Shown here piece after piece: positions 14,859 through 22,281 of a stretch of 24,401 bases of DNA. The notes under the pieces are model-generated. The model was not told where the DNA came from, made no database searches, and worked only from the letters and a program-made list of their open reading frames with translations. The translations under genes and the position numbers were made by a program. Source of the DNA: UBA1181 sp963631545 (GTDB taxonomy: Bacteria > Bacteroidota > Bacteroidia > Bacteroidales > Paludibacteraceae); NCBI GenBank assembly GCA_963631545.1, contig CAVGRN010000030.1:1-24401 (forward strand), read 5' to 3'. Each line of letters starts with the position of its first letter. Positions within the stretch are counted from its first letter, which is position 1.

Positions 14859-14895
14859 TGCGCTAAGATTTAATCAGAATTTCAAAAAAAAGCTT

Positions 14896-15381
14896 ATGAA
14901 TACAAAACTTTTTGCGATAGTCGCTGCGGCATCTTTGATGAGTTTCGGCGCGTTTGCTGCTCCGAAGGCTGGCTGCAAGGGAAAGTGCAGAGACGGAAAG
15001 GGTACTTTCACGTTCGAGAGCGGTGAAGTCTACACAGGAACGTTCAAGGAGGGTAAGTTTGACGGAAAAGGTACTTACAAGTTCGCAAGCGGCGCACAAT
15101 ATGAAGGAGACTACAAGAACGGCGTGCGCGAGGGAAAAGGCAAGTTCACTTACCCAACGGGCGATGTCTATGTGGGCGATTTCGTGGCAGGACTCCCTGA
15201 CGGCAAAGGTGTTTACACATTCTCAACCGGCGACCGCTACGAGGGCGAATTCAAAGCGGGAAAGAAACACGGAAACGGTGTCTATTATTTCGCCAGCGGA
15301 ACCAAGCAAACCGGCGTGTTTGAAGAAGGTGAGTTGGTTGAGGAGATAAGCATTGAACGTCCTCCTAAAAAGAAATATTAA
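14896..15381 (+). CDS. Secreted MORN-repeat protein
   Basis: This 161-residue protein begins with a signal peptide (MNTKLFAIVAAASLMSFGAF, cleavage near residue 21-22) and then has five MORN repeats with an exact 23-residue period, starting at residues 34, 57, 80, 103 and 126 (pattern GKGxYxFxSGxxYxGxFKxGxxx). MORN repeats form an elongated beta-sheet ribbon used for protein or lipid contacts; in bacteria their roles are poorly known. The short segment after the signal peptide contains two Cys (C27, C31). The C-terminal tail is basic (PPKKKY). I chose the ATG at 14896; a longer frame starts with TTG at 14836, overlaps the -7 promoter element and would mask the signal peptide. It probably lies in the periplasm. 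It is followed by a terminator-like hairpin, so it is likely transcribed alone. Confidence 0.88.
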   Translation: MNTKLFAIVAAASLMSFGAFAAPKAGCKGKCRDGKGTFTFESGEVYTGTFKEGKFDGKGTYKFASGAQYEGDYKNGVREGKGKFTYPTGDVYVGDFVAGLPDGKGVYTFSTGDRYEGEFKAGKKHGNGVYYFASGTKQTGVFEEGELVEEISIERPPKKKY

Positions 15382-15439
15382 TGTTGCATCTCTCCCGGGC
15401 GAGGGGTGCCTTGTTGGGTTATTGTCAGATTTTATGGTA

Positions 15440-15474
15440 GGGGAGGCGGATTCCGTTTCCCCTTGGTTTGTTTC
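15440..15474 (+). terminator. Terminator after the MORN gene
   Basis: GGGGAGGCGG (15440-15449) pairs with CCGTTTCCCC (15453-15462), including two G-T wobbles, around a three-base loop. It is followed by TTGGTTTGTTT. It lies about 60 nt past the MORN stop codon and before the lipoprotein gene. Confidence 0.65.
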
Positions 15475-15518
15475 AATTGTTTGAACTGCTTTGTTTCCTG
15501 ACTTTTTTTGTAAATGAT

Positions 15519-16421
15519 ATGAGGAAAATATTTATCGGATTATGCTTGTCAATGCTCTTCGCGTGCCAGCGTGGGGCTGAACAGCCAGCCGCCAGTGGGC
15601 AGGACAGCGTCGCAGTTGCCGAGTCGGTCGATAGCGTGGATGCGTCAGTTCCTAAAGGTTCGTGCCGTATGGTGTTGGTGTGCCGTGGCGTTGATGGAGA
15701 GCCGTGCGTAAACTTGCCCTTAGTCTTGATTTCGGAGAATGGGGTGGAGAGTAATGCCTTGACGGATGGAAAGGGGCGGTTCGAATCGTTCGTTGGGTTA
15801 GGAGATTTCCGTGTTGTGGTGAAAACCGACACGCTTGACATCTCTACGAAAGCGTTTTCGGGGACGGAGTTGGTGGAATGCGTTTCTGTGCCGTGCCGCA
15901 CCATTCGGGGGCGGATTATGGAAAAGGACGGCACTCCGCTGCAAAATATGCCGCTGCACATCCGAACTTGGGAGAAAGACCCAACCAAAGGGCGGAGAGC
16001 AAAACAAACCTTGTCGCCCGAAGAGCCATTTCTGAAGACGGATTCGTTGGGTTACTATAAATGTGCGTTGCCCGAAAATGTGTCGGAGATACAAATACGC
16101 AGTTGCGGGTTCCAGTTGGGGCGGATTCCGAGGAAGGAATTTTTGCAGTATCCCGTGCAAAATTTTCTGTTCATCCCGTTTACTGTCCGCAATATTTGCA
16201 GTGAGTTTGCCCCTTCTTACCAATTTTTTATCGTTACGAAGGAGGGCGTGCGCGTGGATATGCAGAACCGTACAGAACTTTTTGCTGCCGACTCTATGTT
16301 AGACTCGTTGCCAAGGGCTTCCCTCGTGGCAGTGGACGGCGATGAAAATGTGGTGCGGAAGATGAGCAAGCGCAATGGCGTGTTCAACCTGTCTGTGCTT
16401 TCTGTGTGCAGAAATGAATAG
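15519..16421 (+). CDS. Putative lipoprotein with carboxypeptidase-regulatory-like domains
   Basis: I do not recognise a named family for the whole protein. From the ATG at 15519 (300 residues) it has a lipoprotein signal, MRKIFIGLCLSMLFAC, with C16 as the lipidated cysteine. I prefer this start to a TTG at 15468, which puts 17 extra residues ahead of the signal. After a Ser/Ala/Asp-rich spacer, residues about 45-125 and 127-215 look like two beta-sandwich units of the carboxypeptidase-regulatory type: each has a GxxGxPxxNxPLxL-like opening (DGEPCVNLPLVL; DGTPLQNMPLHI) and a TDxxGxF/Y turn (TDGKGRFESF; TDSLGYYKC). The rest is beta-rich and unassigned. It probably sits in the cell envelope. The gap to the NfeD gene is 29 nt without a terminator, so the two may be cotranscribed. 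Confidence 0.75.
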   Translation: MRKIFIGLCLSMLFACQRGAEQPAASGQDSVAVAESVDSVDASVPKGSCRMVLVCRGVDGEPCVNLPLVLISENGVESNALTDGKGRFESFVGLGDFRVVVKTDTLDISTKAFSGTELVECVSVPCRTIRGRIMEKDGTPLQNMPLHIRTWEKDPTKGRRAKQTLSPEEPFLKTDSLGYYKCALPENVSEIQIRSCGFQLGRIPRKEFLQYPVQNFLFIPFTVRNICSEFAPSYQFFIVTKEGVRVDMQNRTELFAADSMLDSLPRASLVAVDGDENVVRKMSKRNGVFNLSVLSVCRNE

Positions 16422-16450
16422 TTTCTAATGTTTTTTAATTAAAGAATTCT

Positions 16451-17845
16451 ATGAAGCGACTCTATCCTATATTTTTCTTCTTGCTGATGCTCCCGATGGT
16501 GGCATCTGCGGGTAAGCACTTTTACGAGATACGGATTTTTTCGGAGATAGATGCGACGTCCTGGACGTATCTGAAGCGAGGACTCGACGAGGCGTCGGAG
16601 AAGCGTGCCGATGCGGTGATACTTCACCTCAACACATACGGAGGCTATGTGGACTATGCGGATTCTATGCGCACGTCCATTCTCAATTTCGGCAAACCGG
16701 TTTATGTGTTCATCGATAATAATGCGGCTTCGGCGGGTGCGTTGATCTCCATCGCCTGCGACAGCATCTATATGCGGAGTGGCGCAAACATCGGGGCTGC
16801 CACGGTGGTGGAGCAAGATGGGGAGAAGGCACCGGACAAGTATCAGAGTTATATGCGTTCCATCATCCGCTCCACGGCGGAGTCTCATGGCAAAGTGCCT
16901 TCGGTGGCGAATGGCGACACGGTGTGGAGGTGGCTACGCGACCCTCTGATTGCAGAGGCTATGGTAGACGAGCGTGTGGTGGTGCCGGGACTTATCGACT
17001 CTACGAAAGTGCTGACATTCACGGCGCGAGAGGCAGTGGAGCATGGCTATTGCGAGGGAATCTACGAGAACATCGACGACATAATTGTCCGATCCTTGGG
17101 GGAGTCGGATTATACGATAGACCAATTCTCGCCCACGTTTTGGGACGATTTGAAGGGTTGGCTTCTCAGTCCGGTTCTGCAGGGCGTGCTGATAATGTTG
17201 ATTATCGGCGGCATCTATTTTGAGATGCAGTCGCCCGGCATAGGCTTTGCCCTGTGTGTTTCGGTAGTGGCTGCGATTCTTTACTTTGCACCTTTGTACA
17301 TTGATGGCTTTGCTGAGATTTGGGAGGGTGTGGTTATCCTTGTGGGAGTGCTGCTGGTGTTGGCAGAAGTGTTTGTCATTCCGGGATTTGGCGTTGTTGG
17401 CATCGCTGGCTTGGTGCTGATGGTTGGTGGTTTGATTTTGAGTCTGCTGCCCAATCGGGATTTTTCGTTCGAGCCAGTGTCGGGCAATCAGTTGCAGGTT
17501 GCGTTGTTGACCGTGTTGGTAGCCATTGTCGGCTCGGCCGCTCTGATTATCTATCTTTCATCTAAGATTGGTGCGCCGGGTTTGTTCAAGAATCTGGCTT
17601 TGAATAAGAGTATAGACGATGAGTATGTCGGCGTATCTACGGAAGAAAACTCGTTGGTGGGGAAAGTCGGCGTGGCAGAAACCGTCCTCTGTCCCTCGGG
17701 AAGGGTGAAAGTGGATGGCGAGTCATACGGAGCGGTTTCAGAAAACGGCTATGTGGAGGAAGAAGAAGAGGTTGTTGTGAAACGGGTTTCTATGGGTAAC
17801 CTATATGTTCGGAAAATAGAAAGAAAGGATGTTGACGATAAATAG
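16451..17845 (+). CDS. NfeD-family membrane serine protease, long form
   Basis: This 464-residue protein is the long NfeD type. A signal peptide (about 1-20) is followed by a ClpP-like protease domain (about 24-215). The nucleophile is S94 in NNAASAGALIS and the general base K130 in APDKYQSYM, matching the Ser-Lys dyad of the archaeal 1510-N protease. Then come several transmembrane segments (about 240-355, including the family-typical GIYFEMQSPGIGF and VIPGFGVVGIAGL). A C-terminal OB-fold follows (about 392-462, SLVGKVGVAETVLCPSGRVKVDGE). Such proteases cleave hydrophobic parts of stomatin-like (SPFH) proteins, and the two genes usually sit together. No SPFH gene is in this window; instead the gene overlaps an M16 peptidase by 17 nt. 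Start is ATG with normal length. Confidence 0.94.
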   Translation: MKRLYPIFFFLLMLPMVASAGKHFYEIRIFSEIDATSWTYLKRGLDEASEKRADAVILHLNTYGGYVDYADSMRTSILNFGKPVYVFIDNNAASAGALISIACDSIYMRSGANIGAATVVEQDGEKAPDKYQSYMRSIIRSTAESHGKVPSVANGDTVWRWLRDPLIAEAMVDERVVVPGLIDSTKVLTFTAREAVEHGYCEGIYENIDDIIVRSLGESDYTIDQFSPTFWDDLKGWLLSPVLQGVLIMLIIGGIYFEMQSPGIGFALCVSVVAAILYFAPLYIDGFAEIWEGVVILVGVLLVLAEVFVIPGFGVVGIAGLVLMVGGLILSLLPNRDFSFEPVSGNQLQVALLTVLVAIVGSAALIIYLSSKIGAPGLFKNLALNKSIDDEYVGVSTEENSLVGKVGVAETVLCPSGRVKVDGESYGAVSENGYVEEEEEVVVKRVSMGNLYVRKIERKDVDDK

Positions 17846-19070
17846 ATTCTCATTGGCCAATGGGCTGAGAGTGGTGCATTGCGAGGATAAGCAAGTGCCG
17901 ATGGTGGTGTTGAACACCATTTATGACGTGGGTTCGAAAGACGAGGTGCGCACGCAAACCGGTTTCGCCCACCTTTTCGAACATTTGATGTTTGGCGGTA
18001 CACCGGAAGTGCCTTCCTACGACGAGCCAGTGCAGATGGCAGGTGGCGAGGACAATGCGTGGACGTGTTGCGACTTCACCAACTATTATATTACAGTGCC
18101 CGCAATCAATGCGGAAATGGCTTTTTGGATAGAGGCAGACAGAATGAAAGGTCTGGCTTTCACCCAGAAAAGTCTTGATGTGCAGCGCAGTGTGGTGTGC
18201 GAGGAGTTTAAGCAGCGTTGCATCAATAAGCCGTATGGCGACCTGTCGCATTACCGGTGCGACCTGTGTTTCGGTAAGTCCCACCCCTACGGTTGGCCCA
18301 CGATAGGATTGGAACTTTCGCACATTGAGCAGGCGACAATGGACGATGTGAAGCGTTTCTTCTACTCGCATTATGCGCCTAATAATGCGATATTGGCGGT
18401 GGTGGGCAACATCACGCTCGATGAGGTGAAACGCTTGACGGAGAAGTATTATGCAGAGATCCCGATGCAGACGATTGCTCAACGTAATATTCCAAAACTG
18501 CCCATTCAAACGGCTCCGCGCCGCTTGGAGGTGGAGAAGGATGTCCCGACATCGATGTATTACAGATTCTACCATACGGGGGGAAGACTGTCGGGCGACT
18601 ATTATGTTACGGATTTCCTGTCGGATGTGCTTGCCAACGGTGCGTCGTCGCGCATGAAACAGCGGTTGGTGAAAGAGAAGAAAGTTTTCACGTCTGCCAA
18701 TGCCTGTATCTCAGGCGAAATAGAAGAAGGCTTGTTCTATCTGAAAGGACAATTCGCGGATGGCACAACGGCGGCGATGGCTGACGAGGCTTTCGACGAG
18801 ATGATTGAGGAACTGAAAACAGACCTCGTCCCAGAGCGAGAGACCGTGAAACTGCAGAATAAATACGAAGTGCGCCGTCTATTCCACAGAATGAAGAAAA
18901 TAGACTTGGCGAGCGACTTGGCTTACTTTGAGCTGCTTGGCGACGTTTACGAAATCGACCGAAAAGTGGAGCAGTATAAAGCGGTAACACCGGATGAAGC
19001 GAGGAATTACGCCCGCAGGGTTTTTACGAAAGAAAATAGTTGCACCTTATATTATAAGGCGAAAAAATAA
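17829..19070 (+). CDS. M16-family zinc metallopeptidase
   Basis: This 413-residue protein is an M16B-type peptidase. The inverted zinc motif HLFEH (H48, E51, H52) is intact and the third ligand is E125 or E126 in RSVVCEEFKQR. Residues 1-215 form the catalytic half and 216-413 the non-catalytic half, which carries the family's EEGLFYLKGQ segment. No signal peptide is seen, so it should be cytoplasmic. Two Cys sit where the family often has NAxTSxDxT (here NAWTCCDFT). M16B enzymes of about 45 kDa work as homodimers or with an inactive partner; no partner gene is adjacent. The ATG lies inside the end of the NfeD gene, with AAGAAAGG just upstream as a ribosome-binding site, so translation of the two is likely coupled. 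Substrates are unknown. Confidence 0.94.
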   Translation: MLTINRFSLANGLRVVHCEDKQVPMVVLNTIYDVGSKDEVRTQTGFAHLFEHLMFGGTPEVPSYDEPVQMAGGEDNAWTCCDFTNYYITVPAINAEMAFWIEADRMKGLAFTQKSLDVQRSVVCEEFKQRCINKPYGDLSHYRCDLCFGKSHPYGWPTIGLELSHIEQATMDDVKRFFYSHYAPNNAILAVVGNITLDEVKRLTEKYYAEIPMQTIAQRNIPKLPIQTAPRRLEVEKDVPTSMYYRFYHTGGRLSGDYYVTDFLSDVLANGASSRMKQRLVKEKKVFTSANACISGEIEEGLFYLKGQFADGTTAAMADEAFDEMIEELKTDLVPERETVKLQNKYEVRRLFHRMKKIDLASDLAYFELLGDVYEIDRKVEQYKAVTPDEARNYARRVFTKENSCTLYYKAKK

Positions 19071-19082
19071 AATCATACCATT

Positions 19083-19724
19083 ATGGACGTGACGAGTCAA
19101 GTGGAGAAGCGAAAGGCGCAATATTTATATATCGCCTTGTTTTGGTTATGCACAGTCACTGTGCTGTTCTCGAAGGATGCGATAGTTTGGATGATGGAGG
19201 TGTTGCCCGCCTACATTGGGTTTGTCGTGATTTTCGTGTTGTTAGACAAGGGGATACGATTCTCGCGTTTGCTGAATGTCATCTTCCCATTGGAAATTTT
19301 GGTGTTGACGATTGGGGGCGTGTTCACCTACTCAGAAGTGCCATTCTTCAACCCGACGGATTGGTTGGGCGAGACATTCGGCTGGGAACGCAATAACTAC
19401 GACAAGTTGGGGCATTTTATGCAAGGTGTAACCCCGTATCTCGCCACCAAGGAGCTGCTGATACGGCGGAGGATGGTGAAACGAAGTCCGATGCAAGTGT
19501 TTCTCTGCATCAGCGTTTCAATGGCCATCAGTGCCATCTACGAACTTTTTGAGTATATGACGACAATGATGTCGGGCGACTTTGCCGAGAGTTTCGTTGC
19601 TTCGCAAGGCGATCCGTTCGACACGCAGAAGGATATGCTCTTCGCCCTCATCGGTGCGGTGTTTGCCGCTTGCGCATCGCTGACCTACCGGTATGAGGAA
19701 GAAAAAAACGAGGGCGAGAGTTGA
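19083..19724 (+). CDS. DUF2238 (YjdF-like) inner-membrane protein
   Basis: This 213-residue integral membrane protein has about six hydrophobic segments (about residues 15-30, 40-56, 62-80, 110-126, 136-155 and 184-201). The family signatures are present: NNYDKLGHFMQG (104-115), SAIYELFEY (150-158) and SQGDPFDTQKDM (174-185), the last followed by the conserved LIGAVFA helix. The conserved Asp, His and Glu residues lie near the membrane and could be functional, but no activity is known for the family. It starts with ATG 12 nt after the M16 gene and ends in an acidic cytoplasmic-type tail. It probably shares a transcript with the NfeD and M16 genes, since no terminator lies between them. Confidence 0.88.
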   Translation: MDVTSQVEKRKAQYLYIALFWLCTVTVLFSKDAIVWMMEVLPAYIGFVVIFVLLDKGIRFSRLLNVIFPLEILVLTIGGVFTYSEVPFFNPTDWLGETFGWERNNYDKLGHFMQGVTPYLATKELLIRRRMVKRSPMQVFLCISVSMAISAIYELFEYMTTMMSGDFAESFVASQGDPFDTQKDMLFALIGAVFAACASLTYRYEEEKNEGES

Positions 19725-19782
19725 ATGTTGATCTGGTCCCTATCAATTAAGACACTGGTGGCGTATTAAAGAAAAAAATCCA

Positions 19783-19790
19783 TACCTTTG
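19783..19790 (+). promoter_or_regulatory. Bacteroidota -7 element just before the porin ATG
   Basis: TACCTTTG matches TAnnTTTG exactly and is followed by GCACTCCGA and then the ATG at 19799. Only 8 nt separate the box from the start codon, so the transcript would begin at or within a few bases of the ATG. In the other promoters proposed in this window the distance is 24 to 59 nt. Confidence 0.6.
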
Positions 19791-19798
19791 CACTCCGA

Positions 19799-21916
19799 AT
19801 GAGAAGAAATCTGCGCATAGCGTTTTTATGGCTCGGGATGGCGGCCGGCGTGGTGGGGGAGAGTGAAATTCTCGCCCAGGCGGATGCGCTTACGCCAATA
19901 ATTGCAGACACGGCGACTGCCGCAGAGCAATCTGCCGCAGCGACTGAGTCTCCGAAAGAAACCCCTAACATCTATTCTTGGAATTACAAGGGCCCATTGT
20001 CTGTGAAAGAGCAGGCCGGCATCGACACCTCGATGGTGGAATTCTACGTCGGCAATCCGGCTTTGCGTAAAACCATCTCGCTGCAATCGCTCGGAGTGTT
20101 AGGCTCGCCGGCACAGTCTGCCATCTTCAAAGATAGAAACAAAAAAACGGACTTCATCTTCTTCCAACCCTATCAGATTTATTACAAACCCGTTGACGAA
20201 ATACTTTTCATCAATACAAAAACTCCGTTTTCTTATTTGAATTACTATGGTGGAGGAACGAGCCGGAGAGATAACCGGCGGTTGGAGGGACTCTTCTCTG
20301 TGAATGTCAATAAACGATTCAACTTCGGTCTGTATGGTGATTGGACGAAAGCGTATGGCGCCTACACATCGCTCTCCACACGCAATTACAATGCGGGTTT
20401 CTTTTCCAGCTACGACGGCTTCCACAGCCAGTTCGGGTTCGCCGTTTCGTTCAACGGCTACGAGAGTTATGAGAGTGGAGGTTTCACGGACGACCGCAAC
20501 CTCACCGACCCCAAAAACACGGGAAGTCTTGAGCCAGAAGAAATACCCGTCTATTTCACCGACAACGACTGGACGCGCGTACGCAACTGGAATGTGGCGT
20601 TTAATTACCGCTATAACTTTGGTATTGAAAAAGATGTGGAGATCACGCCAGACTCTATCGCTACTGAATTGATACCGGTTTCCTCCATTATCTATTCCTT
20701 CTCGTCGGAAAGCGATTGGCGGAGGTTCTATGAGCGAAACGCCACTTCGGGAGGAATTGCAGTGGATAGTTTCTACCATAGTTATGGACTGAGCGATGAG
20801 CGGAACTACAATAAAGTCTCCTCGTCCGATTCTACCCGCTTCTGGCAGATGAAGCACACCGTCGGCATCTCCCTCAATGAGGAGTTTAACACGTTGATGA
20901 AGTTCGGCGTGGCAGCCTATCTCACCGCTAACGTCAAGAAATACACCTACTTAGACGAAGCGCGATCCATTGCGTCGGGCGAGGTTACTCCGCACAATGA
21001 CTCGCTTTCCTATTTGATGAATCCCGTCTACAGCTCTGTCTATCGTAACAGGGTGGGGATCGGTGCGTCGCTCTCCAAACACCAGGGGCCAGCGTTCACC
21101 TATAATTTCTATGGCGAATATTACTTTGTGGACGAGAAACAGACGGCAAGCACCTTTACCATCGGGGGCGAGTTGGATAGCAAAGCCAAGTGGGGCAAGC
21201 AGCCGGTGGAGATTTCCGCCTCCGCTAAATTTGAGCGTTACTGCCCGGATTATTATGAAGAACACTACTTCTCCAACCACTCAAAATGGAGCAATGACTT
21301 TGAGAACAAGCAAGACTTTGTGGTGAATGGGTTGGTGTCGTTCCCGACGTTCACGTTCTACGATGGCTTGGGGCTTCAATTCTCAGCAGACTTCCGCAAC
21401 CTGCACAACCACGTTTTTTGGAACAGCAAGGCGATGCCCGAGCAGTATGGCGAAAATCTGCAGGTGCTGACCCTTTCTGTGAAGGAACGCGCCCGTGTTT
21501 GGCGTTTGCATTGGGACAATGAGCTTGTTTTCCAGCAAAGCAGCAATGACGAGGTGCTGCCATTGCCACAGTTGAGTTGGTACTCGTCCGCCTACCTCCG
21601 TTTCGACAAACTTTTCAAGGTGCTGAACATCCAGTTGGGTGTGGATATGCGATGGAACTCTGCCTACTGCGCACCAAACTATATGCCGTCGACGGGGCAG
21701 TTTTTCGTGCAGAACCCAGCGTCGGCCACCGATTATGGCGACTACCTTTATATGAATGCATTTTTGAATTTCCACCTGAAACGCGTCCGCTTCTATGTGG
21801 CATACAACCACCTTAACGCATTGTGGTCCAAAAAGTACAACTACATGTATATGCGTGGCTATGCGATGGATCCATCTTATCTGAAATTCGGTTTGTCAGC
21901 CACGTTGGCGAATTGA
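19799..21916 (+). CDS. Putative outer-membrane porin (Porin_10-like)
   Basis: This 705-residue protein resembles the Bacteroidota "putative porin" family (PF14121). A signal peptide (about residues 1-27, ending ILAQ) is followed by a Thr/Ala-rich segment. The family-typical start is present: NIYSWNY, SLGVLGSPAQSAIFKDR, FIFFQPYQIYY, INTKTPFSYLNYYGG and EGLFSVNVNKRFNFGLYGDW. The rest shows alternating aromatic and polar residues typical of a large outer-membrane beta-barrel, ending near SYLKFGLSATLAN. Substrate is unknown. The first possible start is ATG 19799: an in-frame TAA lies ten codons upstream, and the next Met (residue 14) would destroy the signal peptide. That start lies only 8 nt after a good -7 box. 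A hairpin overlaps the stop codon. Confidence 0.88.
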   Translation: MRRNLRIAFLWLGMAAGVVGESEILAQADALTPIIADTATAAEQSAAATESPKETPNIYSWNYKGPLSVKEQAGIDTSMVEFYVGNPALRKTISLQSLGVLGSPAQSAIFKDRNKKTDFIFFQPYQIYYKPVDEILFINTKTPFSYLNYYGGGTSRRDNRRLEGLFSVNVNKRFNFGLYGDWTKAYGAYTSLSTRNYNAGFFSSYDGFHSQFGFAVSFNGYESYESGGFTDDRNLTDPKNTGSLEPEEIPVYFTDNDWTRVRNWNVAFNYRYNFGIEKDVEITPDSIATELIPVSSIIYSFSSESDWRRFYERNATSGGIAVDSFYHSYGLSDERNYNKVSSSDSTRFWQMKHTVGISLNEEFNTLMKFGVAAYLTANVKKYTYLDEARSIASGEVTPHNDSLSYLMNPVYSSVYRNRVGIGASLSKHQGPAFTYNFYGEYYFVDEKQTASTFTIGGELDSKAKWGKQPVEISASAKFERYCPDYYEEHYFSNHSKWSNDFENKQDFVVNGLVSFPTFTFYDGLGLQFSADFRNLHNHVFWNSKAMPEQYGENLQVLTLSVKERARVWRLHWDNELVFQQSSNDEVLPLPQLSWYSSAYLRFDKLFKVLNIQLGVDMRWNSAYCAPNYMPSTGQFFVQNPASATDYGDYLYMNAFLNFHLKRVRFYVAYNHLNALWSKKYNYMYMRGYAMDPSYLKFGLSATLAN

Positions 21917-21939
21917 TGTGACGAGTTTATCCTCACATC
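21915..21939 (+). terminator. Hairpin at the end of the porin gene
   Basis: GATGTGA (21915-21921) pairs with TCACATC (21933-21939), extended by GA/TC after a mismatch, with a 5-nt loop. It overlaps the TGA stop codon. No T-run follows, so it is at best a Rho-assisted or RNA-stabilising hairpin. Confidence 0.4.
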
Positions 21940-22039
21940 TGCAAATGGTGAAGCACACGCCCGAAACTTCATCGGAAACAGCACCTTTAGAATATCTTCC
22001 CCATCAAAGTCCGCCTACCTGAAAAAATATCGTTTGTCA

Positions 22040-22127
22040 AAGTGTAAGTTAAAACTTTTGTTTGACGATTGTGAAAATCAAAAAGTAAGTTGACTGTGCG
22101 TATTTTGTGCAAAAAGAAAGTTAAACA
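22040..22127 (+). repeat. Three approximate direct repeats upstream of serC
   Basis: AAGTGTAAGTTAAAAC (22040-22055), AAAAGTAAGTTGACTG (22081-22096) and AAAAGAAAGTTAAACA (22112-22127) share an A-rich block followed by AAGTT. The first copy also lies within an imperfect dyad (22036-22066). They precede the proposed serC promoter by 90-175 nt. They may be regulator sites, although the region is AT-rich and the similarity is only moderate. Confidence 0.35.
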
Positions 22128-22191
22128 ACGTGATTTTGACATATCTGAAAATCTGATAAGCCTATGTGTTAGCAAAAAAATATGGAATAAG

Positions 22192-22222
22192 TTTTTCTAT
22201 AATGGAAAAAATGCTAATTTCG
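22192..22222 (+). promoter_or_regulatory. Candidate serC promoter
   Basis: TAATTTCG (22215-22222) is one base off TAnnTTTG. A TTTT block at 22192-22195 lies 19 nt upstream, about the spacing of the -33 element. It predicts a start near 22228 and a leader of about 54 nt that opens with a hairpin. Confidence 0.45.
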
Positions 22223-22230
22223 CACCGTGT

Positions 22231-22250
22231 TTTCCTCTTTGTGGAGGAAA
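22231..22250 (+). promoter_or_regulatory. 5' leader hairpin of serC
   Basis: TTTCCTC (22231-22237) pairs perfectly with GAGGAAA (22244-22250) around the loop TTTGTG. With the proposed transcription start near 22228 this hairpin would stand at the very 5' end of the mRNA, a position that commonly protects messages from decay. It lies too far from the ATG (31 nt) to block the start directly. Confidence 0.45.
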
Positions 22251-22281
22251 TGTAGTATAGGTTATTCAAAATATTTTAGAT

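Larger units (their letters stand above)
21940..22281. other. Long AT-rich serC upstream region
   Basis: This stretch holds no supported gene. The part after 22015 is strongly AT-rich. It contains a dyad at 22024-22069 (GTCAAA with TTTGAC around AAGTT/AACTT), three loosely similar direct motifs around AAGTTAAA, a candidate serC promoter and a leader hairpin. It looks like a regulatory region for the serine-biosynthesis genes. Confidence 0.5.

Noticed and set aside
22136..22203. Sigma-70 type promoter from TTGACA (22136) and TATAAT (22198) before serC
   Set aside because: The two elements are 56 nt apart, far from the required 17, and Bacteroidota use a different consensus.
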